Assembly (NCBI GenBank): GCA_026874595.1
Contig: CM049316.1
Span: 57,049,676-57,113,675, forward strand
DNA: 64,000 bases
Direction: 5' to 3'
Origin: Sipunculus nudus
Lineage: Eukaryota; Annelida; Sipuncula; Golfingiida; Sipunculidae
Below the pieces are notes generated by a model that was not told the origin of the DNA, did not search any database, and saw nothing but the letters and a program-made list of their open reading frames with translations. Within the stretch, counting starts at the first letter, position 1; each line of letters opens with the position of its first letter. Below are positions 24,510 through 37,934 of this stretch, one piece after another. The position numbers and the translations under genes were made by a program.

Positions 24510-25972
24510 GCAAGTAGAATGCTTCAGAAGAACAGGGTCTCTGTTTAAATTTATTGAAAGCTTCTTAACTAATTGTAAACAATGCGTAGTTCTAGAGGGC
24601 TCAGAGTCAAATAGTTAATATATATATATATATTTTCAGGTGTGCCGCAGGGTTCAATACTGGGACTACTCTTGTTTATTGTTTATGTTAGCGATATTGA
24701 ATTGCACATGAAAAATAATATTAAAATGTAAGCTGATGACACCTGTATATATTCTGTTACTGACAACCCGGACGATTCAGAAGATCCTCTCAACAGTGAC
24801 TTGCAGCGCTTGAGCCAGTGGGCTTAGAAATGGCATTTACAAATGAACCCAACGAAAACTAAAGTTATATGTTTGTCAAGTAAAAATCGTACAATACTCA
24901 TCCACTGCTGTATTTTGATGACGTCAAACTGAATGACATGACCAGCGTAAAACACCTCGGGGATATACTAACAAAAGACTTGTCATTGTTCGAACAAAAT
25001 AATAATTTTTGGTCTTAAAACTTCCAAAAAATGCCATTTTAAAATATTATAAATTCAACATGACTATGAAAATACTGGAACGGTTGTACAAAACAATGTT
25101 TCTTGCTGTTTTAGAATACGGGTCACAAGTATATAAGAGCTGCAAAGCGAAAGAAACTAATCAAGTAGAAAGCATACAGAGAAGAGCCGCACGTATCTGC
25201 ACCGGCGCTTTAATCACAACTACTCGAACAAAATGTAGGATGAGCTGCATTGGCCTCAACAGTCCTAACTAGAACTAATGCTATTCACCAAATATGAATT
25301 AATGGAGAAAGTTTTACAGACAAACATGTGACCAACCCCAAAATAAATGTGCAATATTGTGTATAAACAGAAGATTCATATAAGAACGATTCTGACATTA
25401 ACGTAATATTTGCACTCTGTCATGATATTTATACCGGTGCAAGGACTTCAGATTACGCCCCCCCCCCCCTCCCTCTCAGGTTACCCCCCATTAATCTGAA
25501 ATCGATTTCAGATTACCCCCGGGGGTAGCCTGAACCTGATTTCAGGTTACCCCCCTGCATTTCAAGAAGAGATTTCGAAATATTTCTCACATTTTCAAAA
25601 ATGGTCAATAAGCTATCGCCAATTTACTAGAGGAAACTAATTCCAGGGGGCGCGACGATTCCAACTCTTATAATCTACGAAATAAAAACAACACATTGTA
25701 CCACCTATTCTAAAAGAACAATAAAAAATCTTTTTTGCCAAGTTCGTGTAAAATATGGAATAAATTGCCCATTGAAATAAGAAAGATTAATTGTTTTAAT
25801 TTTTTCGAGCGCGCCCTGAAAATTAATTTATTCAAAACCAAGAAACCAGGAGGCACATGTTTCTATTTTTCCGTCAGAAAAGAAGAGATAATTATCAATA
25901 GATGCGAAGCTTGTCCCATGACTCAGTACGTACTTATTGAAAACCAGGAAAACGGAGAGCCCAATATGTAAC
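24510..25972 (+). pseudogene. LINE reverse transcriptase remnant, interrupted
   Basis: In order: FIESFLTNCKQ (before the palm), a (TA)n interruption, then SGVPQGSILG (RT motif), LLFIVYVSDI, ADDT (catalytic box, its Tyr codon replaced by a stop), LQMNPTKTKV and VLEYGSQVYKSCK. Next come IQRRAARICTGA and, after an insertion at 25273-25563, YNLRNKNN and WNKLPIEIR. This is the order seen in CR1/Jockey-group RTs. Several stops and frameshifts make it a pseudogene. Only RT and C-terminal parts are present. The tail after 25860 is not recognised. Confidence 0.8.
25273..25563. repeat. C-run/palindrome repeat, copy 2, inserted in LINE
   Basis: Near-identical to 21597-21893, including the C run (about 25457-25470) and the 24-bp palindrome. 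It splits the LINE between IQRRAARICTGA and YNLRNKNN, so its boundaries are those of an insertion of about 290 bp. No obvious long terminal inverted repeats or target duplication is visible. Confidence 0.8.
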
Positions 25973-27129
25973 TGTATACTGCAGCTGAAGTAAAGCACGC
26001 AACACTATTTATTACAATGTTCAAGGTACACCCGAAATCGATCCGACATGTTCATGTTCATTGAAACAGCATTTGACGAAGAAAAATACGATGTAAATTT
26101 CTGTATAAGACTTGACCCTACAACTAAAACTGAAAACGAAAATATGAGAATTCCCGCATCAGACTTTCAAAGAGATAAGATACGCATAGCCTTAACACGG
26201 TTTATTATACACAAACAAAACTTTTTTAAGTGATACAATGTATATATACCAGAGTGCCTCACTACTTATATCTTGAACCCGCTTCTAGTGCAGAATATAG
26301 TAAACGGTTATCCTGCTATATTGTTTTCACGTCAGTTAATGTTTAGTCATTCTGTAAGATTATTTGTCGCCTATATTATGTTGTATATATTTTAGCACGT
26401 GCATATATGTCACCTTATGCTTAAAAGTCACCTTATGCGTATATGTTTATATGTTGTGATCGTCATTGTTAACATGTTATACATGCTTACAGAAGAGCAT
26501 GTCTATTAGCCAATGGCTACTTTGTAATCCTGTTAATATAAATATGTTCAAACCACGAAGATTTGAGAAGGGCGACAAAGTTTTTGTTTTTCAAAATTGA
26601 ATATTAATACATCATTAGTTATTGAATAAAAAAAATGCAATGAACTGTAGCATATATTGTTCAAGATAAAAACGTATTTCAGTGTATTCTTCGAAATTCT
26701 GAAATTTCACTGGTTAAAGAGTGATTGTTCGACTTGGGTTAGTATTTCTAACCTACGGCGTTATATTAAGGGCATGGGTTTTTTTGTCCATGTATATTTA
26801 AACACTGCTAATATTCATCTTCAGTTGAACTGGCTTGTTCATTTCATCATTAAGCGGCTCCGCAGAAGATATGCACAGATCTGAGCTGGAAGCTCCTCAT
26901 TTTTTGTTTTATTTAACGAAAAGAGTTCATTCATTAGTTCCTTCATTGCAAACTTTGTTTCCACACTATATAAAAAAGTATGTGTAAATATAAGGTAATT
27001 AATTTTGAAGATCTTCACCCTGAAATTCGATTTCAGCAGGACCTGATGAGACACCCTGTGATGAATATGCATTCAAAGAATCATAGGTTGTTCAGTTTCT
27101 TGAGCTTTTGTATCATTTTTTAATTATTC
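25973..27129. other. AT-rich DNA, no gene recognised
   Basis: The ORF at 26048-26233 directly follows the LINE remnant and might be part of its tail, but it has no recognisable motif. The remainder shows no supported feature. Confidence 0.4.
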
Positions 27130-28900
27130 TGGGGGGTACTTCGGAGCCTAATAGCTCGGAGGATATGGGTAACAGAGCCCTAATTTCAGGTTTCCAAGGA
27201 GATTTTTTATGGACCTCCCAGGATGTAAAGTGAGAAGATTCCAGGCCAAGCGGTTACGATTTGTGCGTGGTTAACGGACAGACGGACGGACAAAGACTGA
27301 TCACTACAGTTCAGATGACTTTCAGTCAGCTGAGCTAAAAACTCATGGAGGTCCATAAAACATCTTCTTGGAAACCTGAAATTAGGTCACTGTGACCAAC
27401 ATGCTCAGAGCTATTGGGCTCGAAAGTACCCCGCCCCCCCCCCCCGAATAATAAAAAAAATTGGATACAAAATCTCCAGTATCTGAATTACTTATGCATT
27501 GATTGCTATGATTCTTTCCATGCATATCGATCATGGAATGTTTCATCATTTTCTGAAATCTGATGGCTCCACCTGTACTTTTTTTCTAATTTTTACGCAT
27601 TTTTTTCTCTATTTTTTTATCTTCAGATACAGTAGTCCGTCTGTAAACAGGGCACAAACCGTAACCGTTAGTCACAGAAACTTCTAACTGTACATCCATG
27701 GAGGTCCTAGGCAAACCTCCTTGGAAACATGAAATTAGGCCACGTTGACAGATATTTTGCGAACTACAGGCTGAAAACATGATATTGAGCACCAAGTCAG
27801 ACAGACGGGGCACAAATTGTATCCGATGGGCTAAGAATCTTCTCACGTTACATTCATGGAGGTCCTTGGAAACTTGAAATTGGGTCATGACCAATATCCT
27901 CCGAGGTATGGGGCTCGAAAGTACATCCAGTGTAACTAAAAAATTGATACAAAAGCTCAGTATCTAAATAACTAATCCATTGATTGCCATGATTCTTTCC
28001 ATGCACATTGACCATGCAGTGTTTCATCATTTCCTGAAGACTGGTGGTACCACCTGTATTTTTTCTATTTTTGATACCTTGAGATGAGCAGTCCGCCCAT
28101 TAACAAGGAACAAATTGTAAACGTTAGACCTAGAAACTACTGTACATCCAAGAATGCCCTAGGTAAATCTCCTTGGGATCCGGAAATCAGGTCATGGTAA
28201 CCTATATTTTGTGAACTACAGGTGGACAACATGGCTTTTAGAACCCAGTCTGTCAGACGGGGCACAAATTGTATCCATTTGGCCTATAATTATCTAACAA
28301 AACATGCAGGCAGGTGTGAATCGAAAGTAAACACCCAAGAATAAATAAAAATTTGATACAAAAGCTCCAGTATATGAATAAATAATTTATAGATTGCCAT
28401 GATTCTTTCTATGCATATTGATCACGGAATGTTTCATCAGTTCCTTAAGACTTGTAGTGCCACTTTCATTTTGTCAGATGTTTGTGCCATTTTCTCTGGT
28501 TTTGAGATGTTCAAATTAAGCATTCCGACCATTAGCAGGGCACAAACCGTGACCGGTAGACCTAAACACTTCTAGCTGTACATCCAGAAGGTCCTAGGCA
28601 AATCTCCTTGGAAACCTGACATAAGGTCATGGTTAGCAATATTTTGTGAACTACGGGCCAGGAACATGATTATGAGCATCCAGAGAGTCAGACGGGGCAC
28701 AAATTGTATCCATTTGGCCTAGAAACTTCTAACATAACATTCAGGGAGGTCCTTGGTAAATCTGCATGGAAACATGAAATAAGGTCATAGTGACCTATAT
28801 TACTAGCCAAAAACATTTTGAGCACCAAGACAGTCAGACGGGGTACACGACTTTATTGTTGTACCTCGAATCTTGTCTTGACATCCAGGGACGACCTTCA
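27130..28900 (+). repeat. Mollusc-type dispersed repeat, three or more tandem copies
   Basis: A segment with 'ttgatacaaaagctc', 'cagtat', 'attgattgccatgattcttt' and 'ccatgcatattgatcat' recurs at about 27464, 27943 and 28353 (spacing 479 and 410 bp). Between copies lie 'aggtcctaggcaaatctcctt', 'ggaaacctgaaattaggtca' and 'gacggggcacaaattgtat' blocks. Perfect GGTCAnnnTGACC sites occur at 27385-27397 and 28783-28795. The family is related to 3400-4420 and, inverted, to 57900-58600. Confidence 0.75.
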
Positions 28901-29660
28901 AAAAATTGCATGGTCATTTTTAGCCAATCTGACTGCATACAAAATAGATTTCATGGGATTAGCTGATCATATATATTATGAAACTTTTTGTTAATTCTTA
29001 AGTGCTTTAATTGCTACAGTTGAAGAGGGAAGCCCCCTACAAAATGAGGCTTTCAGATGATAAAATTCCTTTTGTGAACGACTTCCTGGCCTGCTGAGTG
29101 TCATGACCCATGGATCACTTGTTATGATCTGTATATACATCTTTCTGTTTGACTGTCTGTTTCTCTCGCTCTTTGTGTATGTTTGATGTTTAAAGATTAG
29201 TTAGGCCCAATGTATATAATGATATTAAACATAATATATTAACATAGATCAGAGACAATATATATATGGGCACAAATATTTAAACGGATACGATAGACAT
29301 AAATGTATAGATAGTCACATGGAATGAAGGACGGGGGGTTTGATATTTTTTTATGTAAAATTATGGTTACATATTACTTATATATACTTATGAACTAACA
29401 CGTGTCCTGTGGCATATTACAGTGGGACTTCTGGAGAATGACGATAGTGGCACCCTAGCCTTTTACCGCTCGAGGCGGTCGTAAAAATTGCCGCCCCTCT
29501 AGCAAACTATTACAAAACTTATGAAAACATATCACGTCAGCTTTTAGATGACAACAACGCAATTATATCGCTGAATTCATAAGCAGGAAATTTTTCGCAA
29601 AGTCACCTTTTGCTGTAAATCAAAAGATCGCTCTTCAGACAAGTATGAAGTGCATAGAAA
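28901..29660. other. Flank left of the tandem duplication
   Basis: No gene or repeat family recognised. The duplicated unit begins at about 29661 with 'aaaataaattgtaataag'. Confidence 0.5.
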
Positions 29661-30903
29661 AAAATAAATTGTAATAAGAAAAAAATACACTGAAGGATGC
29701 GCATATTATGTGTTAACTTAATTTTTCCTGTACACACAATGCTAAGCTTAAACTCAACATCGTAAAACTTCATTTGGTAGGTGTTATTCAATTCTCCAAG
29801 CATATAAACACATTGTCACTTCAATAGTCCTACCCGTTACAATCGCAAAGCATATAAATATATTCATTTAAGAATTAGTGATAATGCTATGCATTTTTCG
29901 CAGTTTTATTTATGATCTAATACTTATTTGTTAGTCAATAAAGTATTTAATTATATTTCAAGTAATTACATCATTGAATGAAATATTACATACTGCTTAA
30001 TTTACTTAAAATGATTTGACAAATCATACAACAATTGCTTGTAGGTAGTGGATCGTGCGGTTAAACGGTTATAAACAGTACAAGCAAACATATCTTTATT
30101 TCAGTATGCACTCTAAAAAGGAACACTGGTACTTGATACGAGTAATGAACGTTTGGCATATAGCTGCCACGGTGATCCATAGATTTATATTTGAAACGAA
30201 ATTACATCTGCCATCTTAAAGATGAAGTAGCGCCTGCTTAGGTCTGGGTTTTATAGATAAAATGTTCAGGTCATATTACCATGAAAATAGTATAACCAGT
30301 GGTAAAGCAAAAGACAAGAGAAATGTGGGTAGTACTCATATGTTAAAGATAGTCTAAACGTTTTTATTTTAACGAGGCTGTTGTAAGAATATGGGGAATC
30401 ATTGAAAAAGGGCATTATATAAGTTATTTCAGTTTTTTTAAATATCATGATATTTAGGTGTCATGAGTGGAAATTCTTTATACATTCCAAGGAAAGAGCA
30501 ACAGAATTCGTCATAACAATTTCTGCACATGTGTAAAAGCGACACCCCTCCCCAAATAGGGGGCATTGGTCTTCTGGCCGGGGTTATCCATGGTTAATGG
30601 CCTATACTGCATGATTTCCGTAAACGTGGACTATCTGGAATGCACGTCTTTCTAGATTGGTCATTGCAAGACCGCTGATCTGATAAATAATAACAACAAA
30701 TCTGTATTTCATCTTGCGCAGATTGCCTATATTTAGAGAGACTGTTCGCGAATTATTTGATTGGTTCCATTGCCCAGTTTATAATTCCTAAAATAATTGA
30801 AATGTAGGAACACATAAATTTTAACACCAATCTTTCAAAAAAGGTCTGAGTAGTAATTTCAAATTTGTACTTTTGAGGAATTCCTCATGACACTTCATTA
30901 TAC

Positions 30904-31389
30904 TGTAACATTCTTGCCCTTTGATCTGGCAAGGGGTGGGGCATCAACACTGATTGACAGTCAATATAGAGATGCCCCATAGCCAATCACAGGCAGCTAA
31001 GGACTTCGCCCTCTGCCCCTCTGGGATAAAATCCCCTTGCCCTGGCAATTCCAGGCTCTCTTGGATCATCAAGCAGTGGACCCCCTGTGCCTGCCCTCTG
31101 TGGCAGGCAGAGGGTATATGGCTTCTTTTTCACCTTGGGGTTGGTTTTACGACAGTGTCGGCTACCCAGGTGAAGAGCCACCCACTTCGAAAGAGCAGTC
31201 CTTTTATCTTGCCTGGTAATTATCTTTCTGTTTCATTTATAAGTTCCAATAATAATATGCAGTCCTGATAATTTGAAGGGTTAGGCTCTAAATTTTATTC
31301 CAGTAAAAATGTGTTATTTTATCTCTATTAATTGTGCGAGTGCATGTTGCCCAAGCCCAATTTCCTCCCAGAATAAATAAGCAGCTACA
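30904..31389 (+). repeat. 5' LTR (in duplication copy 1)
   Basis: 486 bp, beginning TGTAACATTCTTGCCC and ending GCAGCTACA. It holds a CCAAT-like site ('atagccaatcac'), a TATA-like 'gggtatatggc' and a poly(A) signal AATAAATAA close to the 3' end. It is preceded by ATAC, the target duplication inherited with the copied flank. ORFs on both strands (30954-31268, 30987-31181) are internal to the LTR and also occur in the other copies. Confidence 0.85.
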
Positions 31390-31404
31390 TCTGGCGAGCG
31401 ATAC
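31390..31404 (+). promoter_or_regulatory. Probable primer-binding site
   Basis: Two bases after the LTR the internal region begins TGGCGAGCGATAC. A PBS starting TGG next to the 5' LTR pairs with a tRNA 3' CCA end. I cannot name the tRNA. The same sequence follows the LTR of copy 2 at about 37937. Confidence 0.5.
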
Positions 31405-34118
31405 TTTTCAGCTGTTACTTACAGCTAATTCTGGTTTTTTTAGCATCAGTATATACTTAAGGGGCTTAGGTTGTAAAATTCAGATAAATAAGCGATCTAT
31501 TCAAATAGAAACATAGTAACAGCTTTAAAAATGCCTAGGTTCCATTTCTTAAGGAAGTTCCTTTTATTCAGTGCCTTTACTAAGTGAACTAGAATAGGGT
31601 CTGTTTAAAAATGTAGGCCCGTCTCTGTTTAGAGAACAATGCGCGTTTTTTTTTACCTGAAAAGGATAGTATTACTTTAGATTCCTTTTGATAAACTATT
31701 ATAGTAATTTGCTCTTCTTTGGTTATGAAGCAGTGTATACATTATAGAACAGCGTATGCTTCAAATAATCATCTATTAAATTCAAAATCATTTTTAGGCA
31801 TACAGTAATCCCACAATATTGAACCTTTATCTGTATAATTTACAGTAAATACCATGGCCATAGGGAATTTTCATTGAAAATAAACATGACATACTATTTT
31901 TACATTCTTATGAAATGAATGCCTTAATATCATTATATTTCTAATTACTTCAATCTTATGTGACACTAAATCCCTCGGTGTATAACTTGAATTGTGTGTT
32001 CTCACTAGGAGCTTATATAAAGAAAAAAATAAAATAAAAAAGTGTATAATAAGTATGTATATAAAATATGTGTGACTAAAAATTAACGCAAGAGAAGTAA
32101 CAGGTGCTGTATGTACCATTATGTGATGTGTGTAAAACTGTAACACGCATATTATTACATTAGGCATAAGCGTTATCCGCAAATATTTAATGCCTCCCAT
32201 GTAAACAGCCAGGCAACTAGTGCCTGCAATTGTATACACGTCATATTTTACTTTTAATGAATGACTTTTTATTTGCAAAAGAAAATTAATCATCCTACCA
32301 GATAACTTGTTTATGAAAATGTTCAGGGCTTGATCTAAATTAGCTGGATAATACTGAAATAAAGAGTAACAGCTCAAACTTTTATTATGCGTGGCTGTCT
32401 CTTGAATAAATGTAACATAGCTTCTATTTTGTAAATATGTATAGATGGAAGCGTAGACTTGACCATATGTATACTGTTTACCTGTGAATGTACTTTGTTA
32501 GAAACATTAGTTAAATACTTGATTACAGTCTAAATTGGATTGTCAGTTAAAATATTTTATAAGCCTTCGCTTTGTGTTATTGTAAAAATCCTAAATTCAG
32601 TTATCTTTCTGTTGAAACCAAATGGGTTTCTTGTGTAAAATTTAGCCTACATGCTGTTTTTAAACAAGGCTTTAATTCCTTTAACTTACATAGTGGGCTG
32701 AGAAATTCTTATATTTAAAATAAATTGCTTTGCCAAGTTGACATTGAGAAATGTTACAAAATACCATTCGCCAGCTTGTTAGGCTGTTAGCCTGTTGTAT
32801 ATGCATCATTCAAAATATGAACATTCAACGGTAACTCTGACCATGGGTTTACCATGTCTCATGACATAATCCCCAGCTTGACAAACAGCATGTACCCTCA
32901 TGTCAACCCCTGGTGCCTCTGTATATATCATCACGCACCGATCCCTATCTAAAATTTATGGCAAAACCAAAAGGCCATGCCCAAGGGACATTGCATCACA
33001 AAGGGCTGAAGACCTATCACCCCCATGCAGGTGTTAGAGTTATACATTATCACAGGGCTTACCTGTCATCTTATTTATCTCCCTGTAAGTCGTTAAAACA
33101 GACCGGACACTGGCCGGTGATTTAATCCCTGTGCCCCATATGGGGTTATATAACATCCCATGAGGCAGATATTTCAAACAGACTAGCACAGATTTCTTAA
33201 CACCACCTACAGGTACGTGTGTTAAGCGGATTATACACCTGGTCACGAAGTCATGTGAATGTATTATTCCAGTCATCACCTTGTATATCCAACATATGGT
33301 CTTCATCTTTTTTACCTTGCTCTAAATAATGTTATTAATATTAATTATTATACTTATAATATGTGAAGTCAATATAACTTAATTAGTTGGGCCTATTGTT
33401 CTGTTGGTTTCTCTTACATACCAAATTGATGCAAGCTAATAGTGTTATGGTGTTTATGGTTAGCCTTTAGGTAATCTTAATTATTTGCTACAATTACTTT
33501 TGAATTCGGATGTTTAACATATAACCAATTAAAAAGATCAGTACTTAATAATTTAGTTCAATCTTTTTAATAGAAATTTAGAAATTCTCAGAGGATTGCC
33601 TCTGAGGCATGCTCATATTTTATTTACACTTTGACTAAATTTATTTGTTGATTTTGGATTTTTTTTTGTTTAATTTTAAAACAAATGTAGACTATTAACT
33701 CAAAGTTATTTAAACTTTTCACAAACCTATACTTATTAATTCCATTTGAATTATAACATTCTTACTTTAAAATGAAACTTTTACAAACTTAGTTATTTTC
33801 AATTATAGTGATTAACATTTATAACTCTACTTGATTAGACAAATTCAGAAGTAAATAGTATGATACTTATAAATTTAATTAAAAGCATTTCATTCTGCCT
33901 CACATACTGCTGGACTAGATATGCATGAGTATTACTTTGAATTTCTCTGGTGAAATTAACTACCTATAGGCTGGATGTAACATGTCTAACACACCTGGAA
34001 GGTTTTTTATTGGTATCCTATTTGCCTAGATCTCAGTATCTGGCATAGAACCATTTATTCTGCCTCAACCTTGAGAGTTTTACTAGTCGCTTTTTAGGGG
34101 TTCATATCCCGGCATTAT
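31405..34118. other. Retrotransposon internal region without gag-pol
   Basis: AT-rich with no gag, protease, RT, RNase H or integrase motif in any frame. The 168-aa minus ORF at 31871-32377 is hydrophobic and AT-rich. Its copy-2 partner is shortened to 163 aa by an indel, so it is unlikely to be selected. This makes the element non-autonomous (LARD-like). Confidence 0.6.
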
Positions 34119-34508
34119 ATGTGCTTTTCCTGGTTGAGTTTGCTATTTAGTTTAGCATATAAGGGCATAAAATATATACCAGTTGCCTTGGGTGATACCC
34201 GGCGTGGTTTTCCCTTCTATGCAGTGTTTTGTGCTGGCAAAGTTCTCAGTCGCTTTTTAGGAGATGTTCTCCGGCATGGAAACAATTTTTGCCAAGTGTA
34301 TGTGGTGTCTGACATGCTGCATGTCTGCCTTGTGGGTTTTGCGTATCGCCTAGAGAGTTCTCGATTTTGGCAGGGTACCACCTTTCACCTAGAGTATTTG
34401 TATCTGGTATGGTGGCGCCACTTGCATAGGATTGTACCTGTCATCATATCTAAACCTGGCTATAACATCAACCAGCACAAATTTGTTTCTCTTAAGTATT
34501 CGGAGTAA
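34119..34508 (+). CDS. Hypothetical 129-aa ORF in LTR-element internal region
   Basis: Starts MCFSWLSLLF and ends NQHKFVSLKYSE. It has a hydrophobic N-terminus and no recognised domain. The copy at 40628-41017 is the same length and differs by one residue (Leu versus Phe before HRIV). Because the duplication is recent, this conservation says little about selection. It may be chance. Confidence 0.25.
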   Translation: MCFSWLSLLFSLAYKGIKYIPVALGDTRRGFPFYAVFCAGKVLSRFLGDVLRHGNNFCQVYVVSDMLHVCLVGFAYRLESSRFWQGTTFHLEYLYLVWWRHLHRIVPVIISKPGYNINQHKFVSLKYSE

Positions 34509-36200
34509 TTAAAACAAATTAGATCAATGTGCATACCTAACACACCAGTTAATCTGGCATCACTCATTTAGAAGCTTAACTTGTTTAATTAGGTTAATTT
34601 CATTGAAATCCTATCAATAATATTAAAAGGTGAGCAACACACCAAAATACTAAACATGTTGAATAAATACACGAATAAAATGAATAAATTAGCTGACTTC
34701 AAGTTCATGTCCACTCTATATTGCATTTAAGAGTAATGATAATTTAATATAAATAACAAACCACATATACATTGCTGGATGGGTAGAACATTTATTTTTG
34801 TACCCAAAATACATATTTCACTGCGGATTCGAGTTAAGAAATGTTAATGTTGTGGTGTAAATCTGAGTACTACAAATCAAGTTAGCCATTACACATAATC
34901 TGAATCTAAAGAGCTTGATAAAAAAGAAATAAATAATGATTATAATCAGAATGATAATAGTCTTGATGATAAAATAATGATGAATAAAAATATAAACTGT
35001 AAACTGTAAATGCTAGAAACAGATTAAAGAAAGAAATTCTCATTATTCAAATAAACTAATGAATAGGTAACTAACCCTGATATCTAATTTGAATGTCATA
35101 TTTACAGTTACTTGTAGGGTTATAAACAACTCTGATTTAACAAATTCTTGGGCAGCACTGCTTTCCATTTTCCCTAAATTAAAGTCATGTATAGATGTTG
35201 TATATTACAGGTATACTTTCTTTAACTGATTAAAACAACTGTGCAGTCGTTAAATTATTTGAAAGTATTATTTCATGCATTACTATACTTAAGTTCACCT
35301 GTAATAATATAAGGTCATCTTACATTTAGCAAAGAAATTTCGCTGTTACCTGATTATTATTACTTGGTCAGTTGTAGTTCGTATTTTAGTGAGAGGGCAT
35401 GTTTCAGCCAAGCGGGGCTTAAAATACCGTCTAGATTTTGAGGCCAAACAGGGCACAGAAAAAATACTGATTATAAAAAGCTTACCTGAGGGTAATGCAT
35501 ATACGTCTTAACACTGATCAGACGATGATGCAGTGTGCGAGTGAATCTCGCTGTATTATTAGACCCGTGGTCGAAATATTAATTAGCCCAGTGAGGGGGC
35601 ATGTTTCAGCCAGGCGGGGCTTTAAATGAATACCGTTACAGTTGTGAGGCCATGCAGACAGGGCACAAAGAAAATACTGTCCATTTAATCTGATACGTTG
35701 GTTACTTTTGCCAATCTTGTATCTTTGGGCTATACACGGATTGGGGACCATAGTTACCCCTAGTTTTATATACTCCACATAAAACGGAGAAATAAGCCCG
35801 GATTATGCCTATTGGAGGGTCCCTTTATGTAACCGTTGTCAAGTTTATTTAATCATGTATAGTTGAAAACTTAGATCAAGTGTTTAACTGTTTTAATGTT
35901 TTACCAAGGGGCCGCTTATCAGCATTCTTTATGTTTCATTATGTATAAATTTTTGTGAGTTTTTTTTTTAAATAGTCATGTCTAGGTAATTGTCGCAAAA
36001 ATTATACTTGTGTCATCAGGACAGATACTGCCGCTGTTGTATTCTATTTTCAAAGGCTCAATTTTTGCATGAACCAGTTGTCAGCCATCAGTGCAGCCTT
36101 CCCAGTGTGGTCCGGCTCAGCTCTTCTGCGACAGCAATCTGAACCTGAGTTAACACACCACTACAGCCAGATATTGGACGCTTTTATAAATGCAGAACAC
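34509..36200. other. Retrotransposon internal region, no gene
   Basis: Includes a short internal repeat, 'catgtttcagccaagcgggg' at about 35398 and 'catgtttcagccaggcgggg' at about 35600. Each is followed by 'gaggcca' and 'cagggcaca'. No protein-coding region recognised. Confidence 0.5.
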
Positions 36201-37448
36201 CAAAATAAATTGTAATAAGAAAAAAATACACTGAAGGATGCGCAGATTATGTGTTAACTTAATTTTTCCTGTACACACAATGCTAAGCTTTAACTCAACA
36301 TCGTAAAACTTCATTTGGTAGGTGTTATTCAATTCTCCAAGCATATAAACACATTGTCACTTCAATAGTCCTACCCGTTACAATCGCAAAGCATATAAAT
36401 ACATTCATTTAAGAATTAGTGATCATGCTTTGCATTTTTTCGCAGTTTTATTTATGATCTAATAATTATTTGTTAGTCAATAAAGTATTAAATTATATTT
36501 CAAGTAATTACATCATTGAATGATATATTACATACTGCTTAATTTACTTAAAATGATTTGACAAATCATACAACAATTGCTTATAGGTAGTGGATCGTGC
36601 GGTTAAACGGTTAAAAACAGTACAAGCAAACAGATCTTTATTTCAGTATGCACTCTAAAAAGGAACACTGGTACTTGATACGAGTAATGAACGTTTGGCA
36701 TATAGCTGCTACGGTGATCCATAGATTTATATTTGAAACGAAATTACATCTGCCATCTTAAAGATGAAGTAGCGCCTGCTTAGGTCTGGGTTTTATAAAT
36801 AAAATGTTCAGGTCATATTACCATGAAAATAGTATAACCAGTGGTAAAGCAAAAGACACAAGAGAAATGTGGGTAGTACTCATATGTTAAAGATAGTCTA
36901 AACGTTTTTATTTTAACGAGGCTGTTGTAAGAATATGGGGAATAATTGAAAAAGGGCATTATATAAGTTATTTCAGTTTTTTTTAAATATCATGATATTT
37001 AGGTGTCATGAGTGGAAATTCTTTATACATTCCAAGGAAAGAGCAACAGAATTCGTCATAACAATTTATGCACATGTGTAAAAGCGACACCCCTCCCCAA
37101 ATAGGGGGCATTGGTCTTCTCGCCGGGTTTATCCATGGTTAATGGCCTATACTGCATGATTTCCGTAAACGTGGACTATCTGGAATGCACGTCTTTCTAG
37201 ATTGGTCATTGCAAGACCGCTGATCTGAAAAATAATAACAACAAATCTGTATTTCATCTTGCGCAGATTGCCTATATTTAGAGAGAGTGTTCGCGAATTA
37301 TTTGATTGGTTCCATTTCCCAGTTTATAATTCCTAAAATAATTGAAATGTAGGAACACATAAATTTTAACACCAATCTTTCAAAAAAGGTCAAAGTAGTA
37401 ATTTCAAATTTGTACTTTTGAGGAATTCCTCATGACACTTCATTATAC

Positions 37449-37934
37449 TGTAACATTCTTGCCCTTTGACCTGGCAAGGGGTGGGGCATCAACACTGATT
37501 GACAGTCAATATAGAGATGCCCCATAGCCAATCACAGGCAGCTAAGGACTTCGCCCTCTGCCCCTCTGGGATAAAATCCCCTTGCCCTGGCAATTCCAGG
37601 CTCTCTTGGATCATCAAGCAGTGGACCCCCTATGCCTGCCCTCTGTGGCAGGCAGAGGGTATATGGCTTCTTTTTCACCTTGGGGTTGGTTTTACGACAG
37701 TGTCGGCTACCCAGGTGAAGAGCCACCAACTTCGAAAGAGCAGTCCTTTTATCTTGCCTGGTAAGTATCTTTCTGTTTCATTTATAAGTTCCAATAATAA
37801 TATGCAGTCCTGATAATTTGAAGGGTTAGGCTCTAAATTTTATTCCAGTAAAAATGTGTTATTTTATCTCTATTAATTGTGCGAGTGCATGTTGCCCAAG
37901 CCCAATTTCCTCCCAGGATAAATAAGCAGCTACA
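37449..37934 (+). repeat. 5' LTR
   Basis: 486 bp, nearly identical to 30904-31389, TGTAAC to GCAGCTACA. The LTR and its 5' flank (ATAC) were duplicated together with the 6.5-kb unit. Confidence 0.87.

Larger units (their letters stand above)
29661..36200 (+). repeat. 6.5-kb tandem duplication, copy 1
   Basis: Matches 36201-42710 almost base for base with only small indels (offsets 6,541 falling to about 6,509 bp). The left junction is 'gaaa|aaaataaattg' and the right junction 'gcagaacac|caaaataaattg', so the copies are head to tail with no spacer. Contents: about 1.24 kb of flank, an LTR (30904-31389) and about 4.8 kb of retrotransposon internal region. The high similarity indicates a recent event. 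Confidence 0.95.

Noticed and set aside
30954-31268. 104-aa ORF conserved in three places
   Set aside because: It lies inside the LTR; conservation follows from LTR identity.
31871-32377. 168-aa minus-strand ORF as a membrane protein
   Set aside because: Hydrophobic because of AT-rich codons, lies in a non-coding retroelement interior, and is altered by an indel in the duplicate copy at 38475-38966.
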